Assembly (NCBI GenBank): GCA_910587575.1
Contig: CAJULU010000008.1
Coordinates: forward strand, 19,884-83,883
DNA length: 64,000 nucleotides
Reading direction: 5' to 3'
DNA from: an uncultured Dorea sp.
Lineage (GTDB): Bacteria; Bacillota; Clostridia; Lachnospirales; Lachnospiraceae
Every line of letters starts with the position of its first letter. Positions within the stretch are counted from its first letter, which is position 1. A program made the position numbers and the translations under genes. Of the stretch, positions 8,354-17,167 are shown in pieces. The notes below the pieces were generated by a model, which was given only the letters and a program-made list of their open reading frames with translations, had not been told where the DNA came from and ran no database searches.

Positions 8354-9448
8354 ATGAAAAAAAGAATTCTCAGCGTGGCTCTGATTGCGGTCATGGTACT
8401 TTCTCTCACGCTAACCGGGTGTGGTTCGAGTGACGGTGGGGAAAAACAGGAAGGCGGCCAGAAAACGGTGGGTGTAGCCATGCCGACACAGAGTTCAGAG
8501 AGATGGATCAAGGATGGCCGCAACATGAAGGCAAGGCTGGAAGAACTTGGGTATGACGTGTTCCTGCAATATGCGGAGGATGATGTACAGGTACAACTTG
8601 CCCAGATTGAGACCATGATTGCCAAAGATGTAGACTGTCTCGTTGTCGCAGCCGTTGATTCATCGGCATTGATCAATGCCCTAAAAACAGCCAAGGAGGT
8701 CGGGATTCCTGTCATTTCCTACGACCGGCTGCTGATGAACTCCGATGCGGTCAGCTATTACGCATCCTTTGACAACGAAGGGGTCGGACGTAAGATCGGC
8801 GAGTACATTGAAGAGAAAGCCGGCCTGGAAGATGCGGATGAACCGCAGACCATCGAATTTTTTATGGGGTCGCCGGATGACAACAATGCAGTTCTTCTCT
8901 ATAAAGGAGTAATGAGTGTACTGCAGAAGTACCTGGATGACGGGACTCTGGTATGTAAGTCGGGCAGAACGTCCTTTGAGGATACCTGTATCTTAAGGTG
9001 GTCCCAGGAGGTTGCCCTGCAGAACTGTGAAAACTACTTATCCGGATTCTATTCTGACGAAAAATTAGATATCTGCTGTTCCGCATTCGACGGATTTGCT
9101 TATGGTATCAAGGCAGCATTAGAATCTGCCGGATATACGGAAGAGGACTGGCCGATCATTACCGGGCAGGATGCAGAAGTCATGGCAGTCAAGAATATCA
9201 TCGACGGAAAGCAGACCGCAACCATTTTCAAAAATACGGAACTTCTGGCTGAGAAATGTTCCGGAATGGTTCGGGCAGTGATTGAAGGCAGCGAGCCGGA
9301 AGTCAATGATACGACGACCTATGATAATGGAAAGATGGTAGTTCCTTCTTACCTGTGTGAACCTCTGTCTCTGGATAAGGATAATTACAGGGAACTTGTG
9401 ATTGACAGCGGATACTACAAAGAGGAAGAGATTCTGAATGCAAAATAA
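8354..9448 (+). CDS. chvE: ChvE-type sugar-binding lipoprotein of a multiple-monosaccharide ABC transporter
   Basis: A 364-residue lipoprotein. Residues 1-22 are a signal peptide ending LTLTG with the lipobox cysteine at C23. The mature part is a type I periplasmic-binding fold, with KTVGVAMPTQSSERWIKDG, DVDCLVVAAVDSSAL and IPVISYDRLL near the N-lobe hinge, typical of ChvE, the galactose/xylose/arabinose-binding protein. It should capture monosaccharides outside the membrane for the MmsA/MmsB pair encoded 18 bases downstream. The strong AAAGGAGG site fits the high expression usual for binding proteins. The exact sugar cannot be read from sequence; the AraR-like regulator favours a pentose such as L-arabinose. 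Confidence 0.92.
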   Translation: MKKRILSVALIAVMVLSLTLTGCGSSDGGEKQEGGQKTVGVAMPTQSSERWIKDGRNMKARLEELGYDVFLQYAEDDVQVQLAQIETMIAKDVDCLVVAAVDSSALINALKTAKEVGIPVISYDRLLMNSDAVSYYASFDNEGVGRKIGEYIEEKAGLEDADEPQTIEFFMGSPDDNNAVLLYKGVMSVLQKYLDDGTLVCKSGRTSFEDTCILRWSQEVALQNCENYLSGFYSDEKLDICCSAFDGFAYGIKAALESAGYTEEDWPIITGQDAEVMAVKNIIDGKQTATIFKNTELLAEKCSGMVRAVIEGSEPEVNDTTTYDNGKMVVPSYLCEPLSLDKDNYRELVIDSGYYKEEEILNAK

Positions 9449-9466
9449 AGGAAAGGAGTTGAGAGA

Positions 9467-11020
9467 ATGTCTGATTATATACTGGAAATGAACCATATCG
9501 TCAAGGAGTTCTCTGGTGTCAGGGCGCTGAATGATGTGAACCTGAAGGTAAAACGCGGTGAGATCCATGCGCTCTGCGGTGAGAACGGGGCCGGGAAATC
9601 AACGCTGATGAATGTATTGTCCGGAGTCTACCCCTTCGGCACTTACTCTGGCGACATCGTCTATAACGGGGAAGTGGTGAAAAACCGTAATATCAAAGAC
9701 AGTGAGAAGAAAGGGATTGTGATTATCCACCAGGAACTTGCGCTGAGTCCGTACTTGTCCATAGCAGAGAATATCTTCCTGGGCAATGAACAGATGAAAG
9801 TAAACGGTGTGATTGACTGGACCGAGACCCACAACAAGGCACAGGAGATGCTGGAGAAAGTAGGGCTTGGAGGCGAGAATCTGGAAGCGCCGATTAACAG
9901 CCTGGGCGTGGGCAAGCAGCAGCTGATTGAGATTGCGAAGGCACTGGCGAAAAAGGTTGATCTGCTGATCCTGGACGAGCCGACTGCCGCCCTGAACGAC
10001 GAAGAAAGTGCACAGCTTCTGGAAATCATGCTGAAGCTTAAGAAACAGGGGATTACCAGCATTATCATTTCCCATAAGCTGAATGAGATCAGCTATGTGG
10101 CAGATGCAATCACCGTGATCCGTGACGGTCAGACCATTGAGACGCTTGCCAAGGGTGTGGACGATTTTTCCGAGGACCGGATCATCAAGGGAATGGTGGG
10201 ACGTGAGCTTACCAACCGTTATCCGGAGCGCACGGACTGCCCCATCGGCGACGTGGTAATGGAAGTTAAGGACTGGAACGTCTACCACCCGGAGGATCCC
10301 CACCGTCAGGTTCTGAAAAATATTAACATCAAGGTGCGCGCCGGAGAAGTCGTAGGACTTGCCGGATTGATGGGTGCAGGGAGAACAGAATTTGCCATGA
10401 GTATCTTCGGACGCCAGTATGGACAGCAGATATCCGGTGAAATACTGATGCACGGACAGCCTGTACAGATCAGAACCGTTAAAGATGCCATCGAACATAA
10501 GATTGCATATACCTCAGAAGACAGAAAGAATTATGGACTGATTCTTTTCAACGACATCAAATGGAACATGTCACTGGCAGCTTTGCGCAGCTACTTCTCC
10601 CAGAACGGAATCGTTGATGCAAACAAAGAAGTTCTGGAAGCCGAAAAATATAAGAAGATGATCAATATCAAATCCAATTCCATCCATCAGGCAGTGGGAA
10701 GCCTGTCCGGCGGAAACCAGCAGAAGGTGATCCTGGCAAAATGGATGCTGACGGAACCGGATGTATTGATTCTGGATGAGCCCACCCGGGGGATTGATGT
10801 GGGAGCCAAGTACGAGATCTACTGTGCGATCAACGACCTGGCCAGATCCGGGAAAGCAGTCATCGTCATTTCTTCGGAGATGCCGGAAATCCTTGGAACG
10901 TGTGACAGAACCTATGTATTGAACGAAGGCCGTATTGCGGGCGAAATCGCAAAAGAAGAATTATCCCAGGAAAGAATTATGAAATGCATTATGCAGGATA
11001 ATAACCGGAAAGGAGAATAA
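9467..11020 (+). CDS. mmsA: Multiple-monosaccharide ABC transporter, ATP-binding protein
   Basis: A 517-residue ATPase with two fused ABC domains. The first has Walker A GENGAGKST, a signature-like LGVGKQQL and Walker B LLILDEPTA. The second has a degenerate Walker A, GLAGLMGAGRTE, an intact signature LSGGNQQK and Walker B VLILDEPTRGIDVG. This asymmetry is usual in RbsA/XylG/MmsA proteins. It energises sugar uptake at the inner face of the membrane. It lies between the ChvE-like binding protein and the permease, whose start is two bases beyond this stop codon, so the three form one operon. Confidence 0.94.
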   Translation: MSDYILEMNHIVKEFSGVRALNDVNLKVKRGEIHALCGENGAGKSTLMNVLSGVYPFGTYSGDIVYNGEVVKNRNIKDSEKKGIVIIHQELALSPYLSIAENIFLGNEQMKVNGVIDWTETHNKAQEMLEKVGLGGENLEAPINSLGVGKQQLIEIAKALAKKVDLLILDEPTAALNDEESAQLLEIMLKLKKQGITSIIISHKLNEISYVADAITVIRDGQTIETLAKGVDDFSEDRIIKGMVGRELTNRYPERTDCPIGDVVMEVKDWNVYHPEDPHRQVLKNINIKVRAGEVVGLAGLMGAGRTEFAMSIFGRQYGQQISGEILMHGQPVQIRTVKDAIEHKIAYTSEDRKNYGLILFNDIKWNMSLAALRSYFSQNGIVDANKEVLEAEKYKKMINIKSNSIHQAVGSLSGGNQQKVILAKWMLTEPDVLILDEPTRGIDVGAKYEIYCAINDLARSGKAVIVISSEMPEILGTCDRTYVLNEGRIAGEIAKEELSQERIMKCIMQDNNRKGE

Positions 11021-11022
11021 TA

Positions 11023-12192
11023 ATGGAAAAGAAAAAAACTGTAAATCTCAATCTGAAGCAATATGGCATGGTTTTCGCACTGCTCATGATCTTCATCATT
11101 TTCTATGTGCTGACAGGAGGCACCAATGCCACGCCTATGAACATGAACAATCTGATCATGCAGAACAGCTACGTTGTTATCCTTGCGACCGGTATGCTCT
11201 TGTGTGTACTGACCGGTAACGTAGACCTTGGCGTTGGTTCCTACGTGGCTCTGTGCGGTGCGGTTGCGGCAAAGCTGATCGTAGAACAAGGCATGGGAAT
11301 TCCTGTGGCATTTCTGGCTGCGATTCTGGTCGGAACCGCATTCGGAGCATTTAACGGATTCTTCATCGCTTATCTGAATATTCCGCCGTTCGTAGTAACG
11401 CTGGCAGGAATGCTGATCGGCCGGGGACTTACATATACGTTTCTTGAAAACAAGACGGTCGGACCTCTTCCCGATGCTTTCGTGAAGGTCGGAGCTGGTT
11501 TTTTCCTCACGAAAAAAGTAGAGTTCGGAGGCGGAACGATTGATCTGATTACGATTCTGATTGCAATTGCTGCCTCAGTCCTGGTGATCTTTGCAGAACT
11601 TAAGAAAATCAGGACACAGCAGAAATATGGTTTTGCCATGGCGCCTGCATGGCAGACCGGCGTGAAATTAGCCGTTACGCTTCTGATCCTCTGGTTTGTT
11701 TTCTTTAAGATTGCGTCATACAACGGAATTCCGATCATCCTGATCATTATGGGTGTGATCGTAGGCATCTATCATTTTCTTGCGAGCAAGACAGTTGCCG
11801 GGCGCCAGGTATATGCACTGGGCGGCAATGAGAAGGCGGCAAGGCTTTCTGGTATCAACACGAAGAAGGTATATTTCTGGGTATATACGAACATGGGATT
11901 CCTTGCGGCGATCGCCGGTATCGTGTTAGCAGCCAGAAATGCCTCTGCCACACCAAAGGCTGGAGACGGTTTCGAGCTTGATGCCATCGCAGCCTGTTAT
12001 ATCGGCGGCGCTGCCGCATCCGGCGGAATCGGTACCATCGTCGGCGCAGTCATTGGTGCGTTTGTCATGGGGATTCTGAATAACGGTATGTTCCTGATCG
12101 GTCTTTCCACTGATCTTCAGAAAGTCGTAAAAGGTCTGGTGCTTTTAGGAGCCGTAACCTTTGACGTATTGTCAGGCAAAAAGAAAAACTAA
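11023..12192 (+). CDS. mmsB: Multiple-monosaccharide ABC transporter, permease
   Basis: A 389-residue integral membrane protein of the branched-chain-type permease superfamily, close to MmsB/GguB/XylH. It shows about ten hydrophobic segments and the conserved ALGGNEKAARLSGINTKKV loop facing the ATPase, followed by AACYIGGAAASGGIGT. A longer cytoplasmic segment in the middle is usual in this subfamily. It completes the ChvE-MmsA-MmsB importer. The gene follows the ATPase directly and ends at a hairpin shared with a convergent gene. Confidence 0.93.
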   Translation: MEKKKTVNLNLKQYGMVFALLMIFIIFYVLTGGTNATPMNMNNLIMQNSYVVILATGMLLCVLTGNVDLGVGSYVALCGAVAAKLIVEQGMGIPVAFLAAILVGTAFGAFNGFFIAYLNIPPFVVTLAGMLIGRGLTYTFLENKTVGPLPDAFVKVGAGFFLTKKVEFGGGTIDLITILIAIAASVLVIFAELKKIRTQQKYGFAMAPAWQTGVKLAVTLLILWFVFFKIASYNGIPIILIIMGVIVGIYHFLASKTVAGRQVYALGGNEKAARLSGINTKKVYFWVYTNMGFLAAIAGIVLAARNASATPKAGDGFELDAIAACYIGGAAASGGIGTIVGAVIGAFVMGILNNGMFLIGLSTDLQKVVKGLVLLGAVTFDVLSGKKKN

Positions 12193-12239
12193 AGTTTCAT
12201 AACACATTTGTATTAATCATAATTTCCAGGTTGATCAAA

Positions 12240-12272
12240 TATGCCGGCTTAGAGAACCTGAAAGCCGGCATA
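12240..12272. terminator. Hairpin between convergent transcripts
   Basis: TATGCCGGCTT (12240-12250) pairs perfectly with AAGCCGGCATA (12262-12272) across an 11-base loop. It lies after the transporter operon and overlaps the 3' end of the convergent minus-strand gene. T-runs are weak on both sides, so bidirectional termination is plausible but not certain. Confidence 0.55.
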
Positions 12273-12968
12273 CAGGTATTTTATATATTCTGCAGCCATA
12301 TCCATCCGTGGAGAATTTTTGATTACGCCAAGATACACGTCATCATCAAAGCCTGCTTTTTTAAAAAGCCCCTTTTGCGAGATAAGAAGCCCCATAGGGA
12401 AATCATCTGTCACAGCCTGATATGACAGTGAGCTGTCAGACAGGACATCATCAGCATTATCTTCCAGTATGACCGTGTTGTTCACAAGATACGGTTCCCA
12501 TTCTTCCGCTGCTCCGGTATCAGTACCCCGGAGCAGTTCTTCTATATTACAGAGATACCCGTTTTGTGAAAATGCATCGAATGCTTCTTTGTTCATGAGT
12601 ACGACATCCAGTTGTTCATCATCAATGGAAGCAACTATTTTTATGCGGGAAGCATAGGTGTACTCATGGTTGGGATTATCGGGATTATCCGTGAGATATA
12701 ATCCCGTATATAATTTCAGTTCTGTTTTAGAAGAACTGGCATCCAGAAAATCCAGAAAACCAGAACTCAATTCATCGGTGAGCTGTCCGCCTGCTGAAAT
12801 GTTCACAAGGGCGGTATAAAGCAAGGTTTCTTTTTGGGAAATGCGGCCATATATCGCAGCGCTGATGATGTACAGGAAAATCAGGCAGATTACGACCGGC
12901 AGTTTATAATAATCCCAGATGTACTGTATTTTTTTCTTTCCATGAAGATGGTTCAGGCAAGTATTCAT
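12249..12968 (-). CDS. Membrane-anchored protein of unknown function, linked to yesL
   Basis: A protein of about 239 residues; the ATG at 12968 is preceded by GAGGAGAAACT. One transmembrane segment (YKLPVVICLIFLYIISAAIYG, within residues ~20-42) is followed by an extracytoplasmic domain with QLDVVLMNKEAFDAF and YLCNIEELLRG, which recall parts of solute-binding proteins. I do not recognise a named family. It is the last of three minus-strand genes after a LacI regulator and yesL, so it probably belongs to the neighbouring sugar-uptake regulon. It could be an accessory or sensing component of the carbohydrate ABC system; that is speculation. Confidence 0.65.
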   Translation of the reverse strand: MNTCLNHLHGKKKIQYIWDYYKLPVVICLIFLYIISAAIYGRISQKETLLYTALVNISAGGQLTDELSSGFLDFLDASSSKTELKLYTGLYLTDNPDNPNHEYTYASRIKIVASIDDEQLDVVLMNKEAFDAFSQNGYLCNIEELLRGTDTGAAEEWEPYLVNNTVILEDNADDVLSDSSLSYQAVTDDFPMGLLISQKGLFKKAGFDDDVYLGVIKNSPRMDMAAEYIKYLYAGFQVL

Positions 12969-12988
12969 AGTTTCTCCTCGCTGTGGGT

Positions 12989-13645
12989 TCACTGAAGGCG
13001 CTTTTTGAGAGCGGCAGTGTCTGCGTGATCTTCGGTCTTTTCCTGACAAAGTTTCAGGACGCCAGACAGCAGATAGGAACAGAGTAATGCGCATAAGCCT
13101 TCTCCGAAGATGACAGCCGGGGTAAAGATGCGGACGATCACGAACAGCATTGCAAAGTAGATGACGGCCATCAATACGGTGCAGAACAGGAAACGGACAC
13201 CGATAAACAGTGCGTTTTTGAACATTGCGCCAATCGTATTGTCGAATCTTGCAAGGAGCGGAAATATATACATCAAGACAATGGCGTAGGCGGTGGCCGC
13301 TACACAGAAGACTGCCGTGCAGAGCGTCCAGAATACATTTTCAAACCGCATATGATACAGTACATAACCGTCAATGCCCAGAATCATGGCAAGAGACAGG
13401 AGGATCAGCCAGATCTTCGTCGCCTGTCTGAGATTCGCTTTCAGTGAATGGAAGAAAGCTTTTGTAATATTGCCTTCTTCGTTCCTGGATATCTTCAGTG
13501 TAACGTAGAACAGGGCAGTGGTGGATGCGCCGGCCGTTACGACAGGGATACAGCAGATGAACCACAGGATATTCAGATAAACACTGTAAACGATTTTGTT
13601 CATGAATTGAAGGACCGGACCGTCCAGGTTAAATAAATTACTCAT
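12989..13645 (-). CDS. yesL: YesL family membrane protein (DUF624)
   Basis: A 218-residue protein with about five membrane segments and the YesL opening MSNLFNLDGPVLQFMNKIVY, followed by WFICCIPVVTAGASTTALFY. YesL-like proteins are regularly found beside LplB/YtcP-type oligosaccharide ABC transporters in Firmicutes. Their role is unknown but presumed to support those transporters. Here the gene lies between the LacI regulator and the membrane-anchored protein, and is divergent from exactly such a transporter. An AAGGAGAGTCATT ribosome site supports the start. Confidence 0.88.
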   Translation of the reverse strand: MSNLFNLDGPVLQFMNKIVYSVYLNILWFICCIPVVTAGASTTALFYVTLKISRNEEGNITKAFFHSLKANLRQATKIWLILLSLAMILGIDGYVLYHMRFENVFWTLCTAVFCVAATAYAIVLMYIFPLLARFDNTIGAMFKNALFIGVRFLFCTVLMAVIYFAMLFVIVRIFTPAVIFGEGLCALLCSYLLSGVLKLCQEKTEDHADTAALKKRLQ

Positions 13646-13682
13646 AATGACTCTCCTTTCAGCCGCAGGCTGGCGGCATAAA

Positions 13683-14756
13683 TTATTTGTCTCCGGTAGA
13701 TTCCCGGTAGATCAGATCTGTCTCTGTGTGCATAGTGCGGTAATTCAAAGAGGGTTCATTGATCCGGGACATCAACAGGTTCACTGCAGAAAACCCCATG
13801 ATCTGGCTGTGTATGTGGATGGTGGTAAGAGACGGTGTAACAATCTTAGACTCAGGCGAGTCGTCAAAACCACACAGCCATACATCATCCGGAACCGAAC
13901 AGCCGGATCTTTTCAACACCTGAAGAGCATCCAGAGCGACAAAATCATTAGCGCATAAGAATACTTCGGGCATATGAGAGAATTTCTGAAAACGTTCTCC
14001 CAGATATTCCTGATAATCTTCCGAAGACGGATTGCGTATGCCCTCTTTATTTCCTGTGATGCAGTATTCATCCGGACAGGGAAGCCCCATCAGGTACATG
14101 GCGTTCCGATAGGCCATATACCGTTCAAAGAAGGACTGGCAATGCATGGATTCCCCGATGAACCCGATCTTCGTTTTCCCGCGCCGGGTCATTTCCTTTA
14201 TAAATAAGTAAATCCCGGATTGATTATCCATGCACAGCAGATCTGCTTCCAATGGTTTCTTTAAGCAGATTACCGGCGCATCTACAAATAAGATGGGCAG
14301 CCCCAGGCTGCAGAGCATCTGATCATATTCATAATCAAACATCTCGATACAGATAATACCGGCAGTCCGCTCCTGGAAAAAAGAGGCAGGAAGTTTCCTG
14401 TTATCCTGTTCTTCGGTAAGTATCCTGTGCATGGTAAGGCTGTAGCCTAATCCGGCAAGTTCCTTCTGGAACTTATCCAGCATGACGGTTGCAAAATGAT
14501 TTCCCCCCACGAAATTGGTAAGAAAAACTGCGATTTCCGTTTTTTCTTTCGGTGAGGGAATGGAAAGGACGGAACTTCCCGGTTTGGCGACAGTCACATA
14601 AGAAAACTGCTTGTAACCCATCTCCATGGCTTTTTTCAATACTTTATCCCTGGTGGCCTCAGCAAGGATGCCGGTGTTGTTGATTGCCTTTGAGACGGTG
14701 TTGCGGGAAATGCCAAGCTCGTCGGCAATATCCTGGATTGTAACTCTGGTACTCAT
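13683..14756 (-). CDS. LacI family transcriptional regulator
   Basis: A 357-residue regulator. Residues 5-25 (VTIQDIADELGISRNTVSKA) form the LacI helix-turn-helix, followed by the hinge and a periplasmic-binding-type effector domain ending near TIHIHSQIMGFSAVNLLMSR. It should bind sugar-responsive operators, most likely controlling the divergent fructan-uptake operon and its own minus-strand operon. A perfect consensus promoter lies 200 bases upstream on the same strand. AGGAGGAGTTT precedes the start. The effector is unknown; a fructose-containing saccharide is suggested by the GH32 gene. Confidence 0.92.
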   Translation of the reverse strand: MSTRVTIQDIADELGISRNTVSKAINNTGILAEATRDKVLKKAMEMGYKQFSYVTVAKPGSSVLSIPSPKEKTEIAVFLTNFVGGNHFATVMLDKFQKELAGLGYSLTMHRILTEEQDNRKLPASFFQERTAGIICIEMFDYEYDQMLCSLGLPILFVDAPVICLKKPLEADLLCMDNQSGIYLFIKEMTRRGKTKIGFIGESMHCQSFFERYMAYRNAMYLMGLPCPDEYCITGNKEGIRNPSSEDYQEYLGERFQKFSHMPEVFLCANDFVALDALQVLKRSGCSVPDDVWLCGFDDSPESKIVTPSLTTIHIHSQIMGFSAVNLLMSRINEPSLNYRTMHTETDLIYRESTGDK

Positions 14757-14823
14757 AAACTCCTCCTTTTCATTTCATCGAATTTTTTGAAATCTGCTTT
14801 TGTGTCTGAATTTCTTTTATTAT

Positions 14824-14868
14824 AGATTTCTTTTAGATAGATTCCTTTTAGATAGATTCCTTTTATAT
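14824..14868. repeat. 15-bp tandem repeat in the lacI leader
   Basis: Three adjacent 15-base units of the form AGATTCCTTTTAGAT (14824-14838, 14839-14853, 14854-14868), with one or two base differences. They lie between the lacI promoter and start codon, so a change in copy number would alter the leader length. Confidence 0.7.
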
Positions 14869-14960
14869 GGATTTTGGATTGCTTCCAAATGCATCTATGC
14901 CTGGGGAATTTGCACACCCAATAAAATTCGTCTGAACAGCTGTGTCTAGGTTCTGTATCT

Positions 14961-14989
14961 ATTATAATGCACAACACAAAATGTGTCAA
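14961..14989 (-). promoter_or_regulatory. Consensus promoter for the lacI-yesL operon
   Basis: On the minus strand TTGACA (14989-14984), a 17-base spacer and TATAAT (14966-14961) match the sigma-A consensus at every position. ACACA/TGTGT inverted arms overlap the spacer and could be an operator. The transcript would have a leader of about 200 bases. Confidence 0.8.
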
Positions 14990-15098
14990 ATGTAAAAATG
15001 TAAAAGTTCAAAAAATTTTTCAGAGCTGGAAAGTAACGTATATTTATTGAAAATGTATATAAATGTAAAAATAGAAATATGCAAATAGCAAAAACATA

Positions 15099-15127
15099 TT
15101 GACTAAACGTAAAACAAGTGATATAAA
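15099..15127 (+). promoter_or_regulatory. Promoter of the fructan-uptake operon
   Basis: TTGACT (15099-15104), a 17-base spacer and TATAAA (15122-15127) lie about 140 bases upstream of the first permease gene. The surrounding 14990-15190 stretch is very AT-rich with repeated TGTAAAA words. No clear CcpA-type or LacI-type palindrome was found over the promoter. This feature, the lacI promoter and the 15-bp repeat account for the 14757-15262 gap. Confidence 0.65.
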
Positions 15128-15262
15128 TATATTATACAAATCTTTAACTGATGTAAAATAATAATTTTACAAATGCACAATTAAAAAAGAAAGGAGATAC
15201 AGGAAAGACATGAGAGAGAAGATGTGCAGAAGACGGAGGGATTTGACAGAAAGGAGGAAGTT

Positions 15263-16213
15263 ATGACAACGAATTCAAAAACTGTTTCAAATGGAAGGCA
15301 GGAAAGTAAGGGCAGAGGATTTCACAATTCCCTGGTGTACATCAGGCAGCATTGGCAGCTTTATGTGATCTTCATGATGCCGGCATTGTTACTGACACTA
15401 ATTTTCAAGTATGCGCCTATGAGTGGTATTCTGATCGCATTCCAGGATTACAATCCTTTTAAGGGAGTTTCCGGAAGTGAGTGGGTGGGGCTTAAGCATT
15501 TTACGAGGTTTTTGTCATCCCCGGATTTCATGAGATATCTGGTTAATACATTGAAGCTGAGCGTATACAGCTTACTGTGGGGATTCCCGGTTCCTATCAT
15601 ACTGGCGCTTTTGCTGAACCGGATTCAGAGCGCGGGAATCAAGAAGAAGATACAGCTGGTACTTTATCTTCCGAACTTCGTATCGGTCATCGTTCTCTGC
15701 GGTATTGTGCGGATTTTTCTTTCTGTGACTGGTCCTGTGAATCTGTTGTTGGGAACGGACATTAATTTCATGACCATGCCGGAGGCATTTCGTTCTATTT
15801 ATATTATCAGCGGTATCTGGCAGGGCGCGGGCTGGGCGTCCATCATGTATACGGCGTCCCTTTCCAATGCGAGCCAGGAGCTTCGTGAGGCTGCGGTTAT
15901 GGACGGAGCCAATATTCTGCAGCAGATCCGTGCGGTAGAGTGGCCGGCAATTAAAGATATGGTCGTGATCCAGTTCATTCTCCAGGCAGGAAATATCATG
16001 AGCATCGGCTTCGAGAAAGCCTATGCCCTGCAGACAGACCTGAACCTTCCGGCATCAGAGATCATTGCTACCTATGTATATAGAAAAGGTCTGATTGACG
16101 GTGATTACAGCTTTTCAACTGCGGTAGGTTTGTTTAACACAGTCATCAATGTCATTCTTCTGCTTGTCGTGAATAAGATCGTAGCGAAGATGAATGACGG
16201 ACAGGGAATCTAA
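15263..16213 (+). CDS. Carbohydrate ABC transporter permease, LplB-like
   Basis: A 316-residue membrane protein of the MalF/LplB group with six predicted membrane segments. The EAA loop (ASQELREAAVMDGANILQQI) contacts the ATPase, and the N-terminal WQLYVIFMMPALLLTLIFKY is typical of LplB. I chose ATG 15263 because AAAGGAGG precedes it; an upstream in-frame ATG at 15224 does not look initiating. It is the first gene of an operon with a second permease, a binding lipoprotein and a GH32 enzyme. No ATPase is encoded here, so a shared MsmK-type ATPase elsewhere is likely. Confidence 0.9.
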   Translation: MTTNSKTVSNGRQESKGRGFHNSLVYIRQHWQLYVIFMMPALLLTLIFKYAPMSGILIAFQDYNPFKGVSGSEWVGLKHFTRFLSSPDFMRYLVNTLKLSVYSLLWGFPVPIILALLLNRIQSAGIKKKIQLVLYLPNFVSVIVLCGIVRIFLSVTGPVNLLLGTDINFMTMPEAFRSIYIISGIWQGAGWASIMYTASLSNASQELREAAVMDGANILQQIRAVEWPAIKDMVVIQFILQAGNIMSIGFEKAYALQTDLNLPASEIIATYVYRKGLIDGDYSFSTAVGLFNTVINVILLLVVNKIVAKMNDGQGI

Positions 16214-16228
16214 GGAGGTGTGCACAAG

Positions 16229-17125
16229 ATGAAGAAGAAAAATTTTACGAGATATTCGGGGCAGGATAAGGTGCTGCTGACGATTGGTTACATATTACTG
16301 GGATTATTCGTAATTGCAATTATTGTCCCGATGGTATATATTATTGTTGCATCCTTCATGGACCCGATTACATTGCAGAACAAAGGAATTACTTTTGATT
16401 TCAGTAAATGGACGGCAACTGCCTATGAACGTGTCATGACCAACAGCCAGATCTGGATCGGATTTAAAAACGCAATCATATATTCGGTAGTATTTACGGT
16501 TGTGTCTGTAGTTGTAACGCTTCTGGCGGCTTATCCTCTGTCAAGGGCGGATTTCAGAGGAAAAGGATTCTTTAATGTTATCTTTATGATTACGATGTTT
16601 TTTGGCGGCGGTCTGATTCCTACATACTTAGTGGTAAGTAATCTGGGACTTGTGGACAGCATGTGGGCAGTGATTCTTCCGGGGGCGTTCAGTGTGTGGA
16701 ACATGACCATTGCAAGGACTTATTACAGAGGAATTCCTCAGGAACTTCGTGAGGCGGCGGATGTAGACGGGGCAAGCGAGCTGACGTTCTTCTTTAAGAT
16801 CCTGCTTCCGGTATGTACTCCTGTGATTGCCGTGCTGGTACTGTGGCAGTTCGTTGCTATGTGGAACAGTTACTTTGACGCCATGATCTACCTGAATGAT
16901 TCTGCAAAACAGCCGCTGCAGCTTGTGCTGCGTTCCATCCTGATCCAGAACCAGCCGGAATCCGGCATGATTGCGGATATGCAGAGTACGGCGGCACGTG
17001 CGCAGCTGGCAGAACTTCTGAAATACGCAACCATTATTATTTCCAGTTTACCGCTTCTGATCATGTATCCGTTTTTCCAGAAATATTTTGACAGCGGAAT
17101 CATGGCGGGCGCTGTAAAAGGATAA
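16229..17125 (+). CDS. Carbohydrate ABC transporter permease, YtcP-like
   Basis: A 298-residue permease of the MalG/YtcP group, with six membrane segments and the EAA motif IPQELREAADVDGASELTFF. The C-terminal end, YPFFQKYFDSGIMAGAVKG, is the YtcP/LplC signature. The AAGGAGG site fits ATG 16229 better than the GTG at 16220, which lies almost on top of it. It pairs with the LplB-like permease just upstream to form the membrane channel for an oligosaccharide, probably fructose-based given the downstream GH32 gene. Confidence 0.9.
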   Translation: MKKKNFTRYSGQDKVLLTIGYILLGLFVIAIIVPMVYIIVASFMDPITLQNKGITFDFSKWTATAYERVMTNSQIWIGFKNAIIYSVVFTVVSVVVTLLAAYPLSRADFRGKGFFNVIFMITMFFGGGLIPTYLVVSNLGLVDSMWAVILPGAFSVWNMTIARTYYRGIPQELREAADVDGASELTFFFKILLPVCTPVIAVLVLWQFVAMWNSYFDAMIYLNDSAKQPLQLVLRSILIQNQPESGMIADMQSTAARAQLAELLKYATIIISSLPLLIMYPFFQKYFDSGIMAGAVKG

Positions 17126-17167
17126 TCGGTGATGGTTATGGACAGTAGAATAAGAAGGAGGCAGACA

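Noticed and set aside
14753..14989. A 78-residue minus-strand frame ending KGIYLKGIYLKEIYNKR
   Set aside because: It is the translation of the 15-bp tandem repeat in the lacI leader, overlaps the lacI start and promoter, and has no ribosome site or recognisable family.
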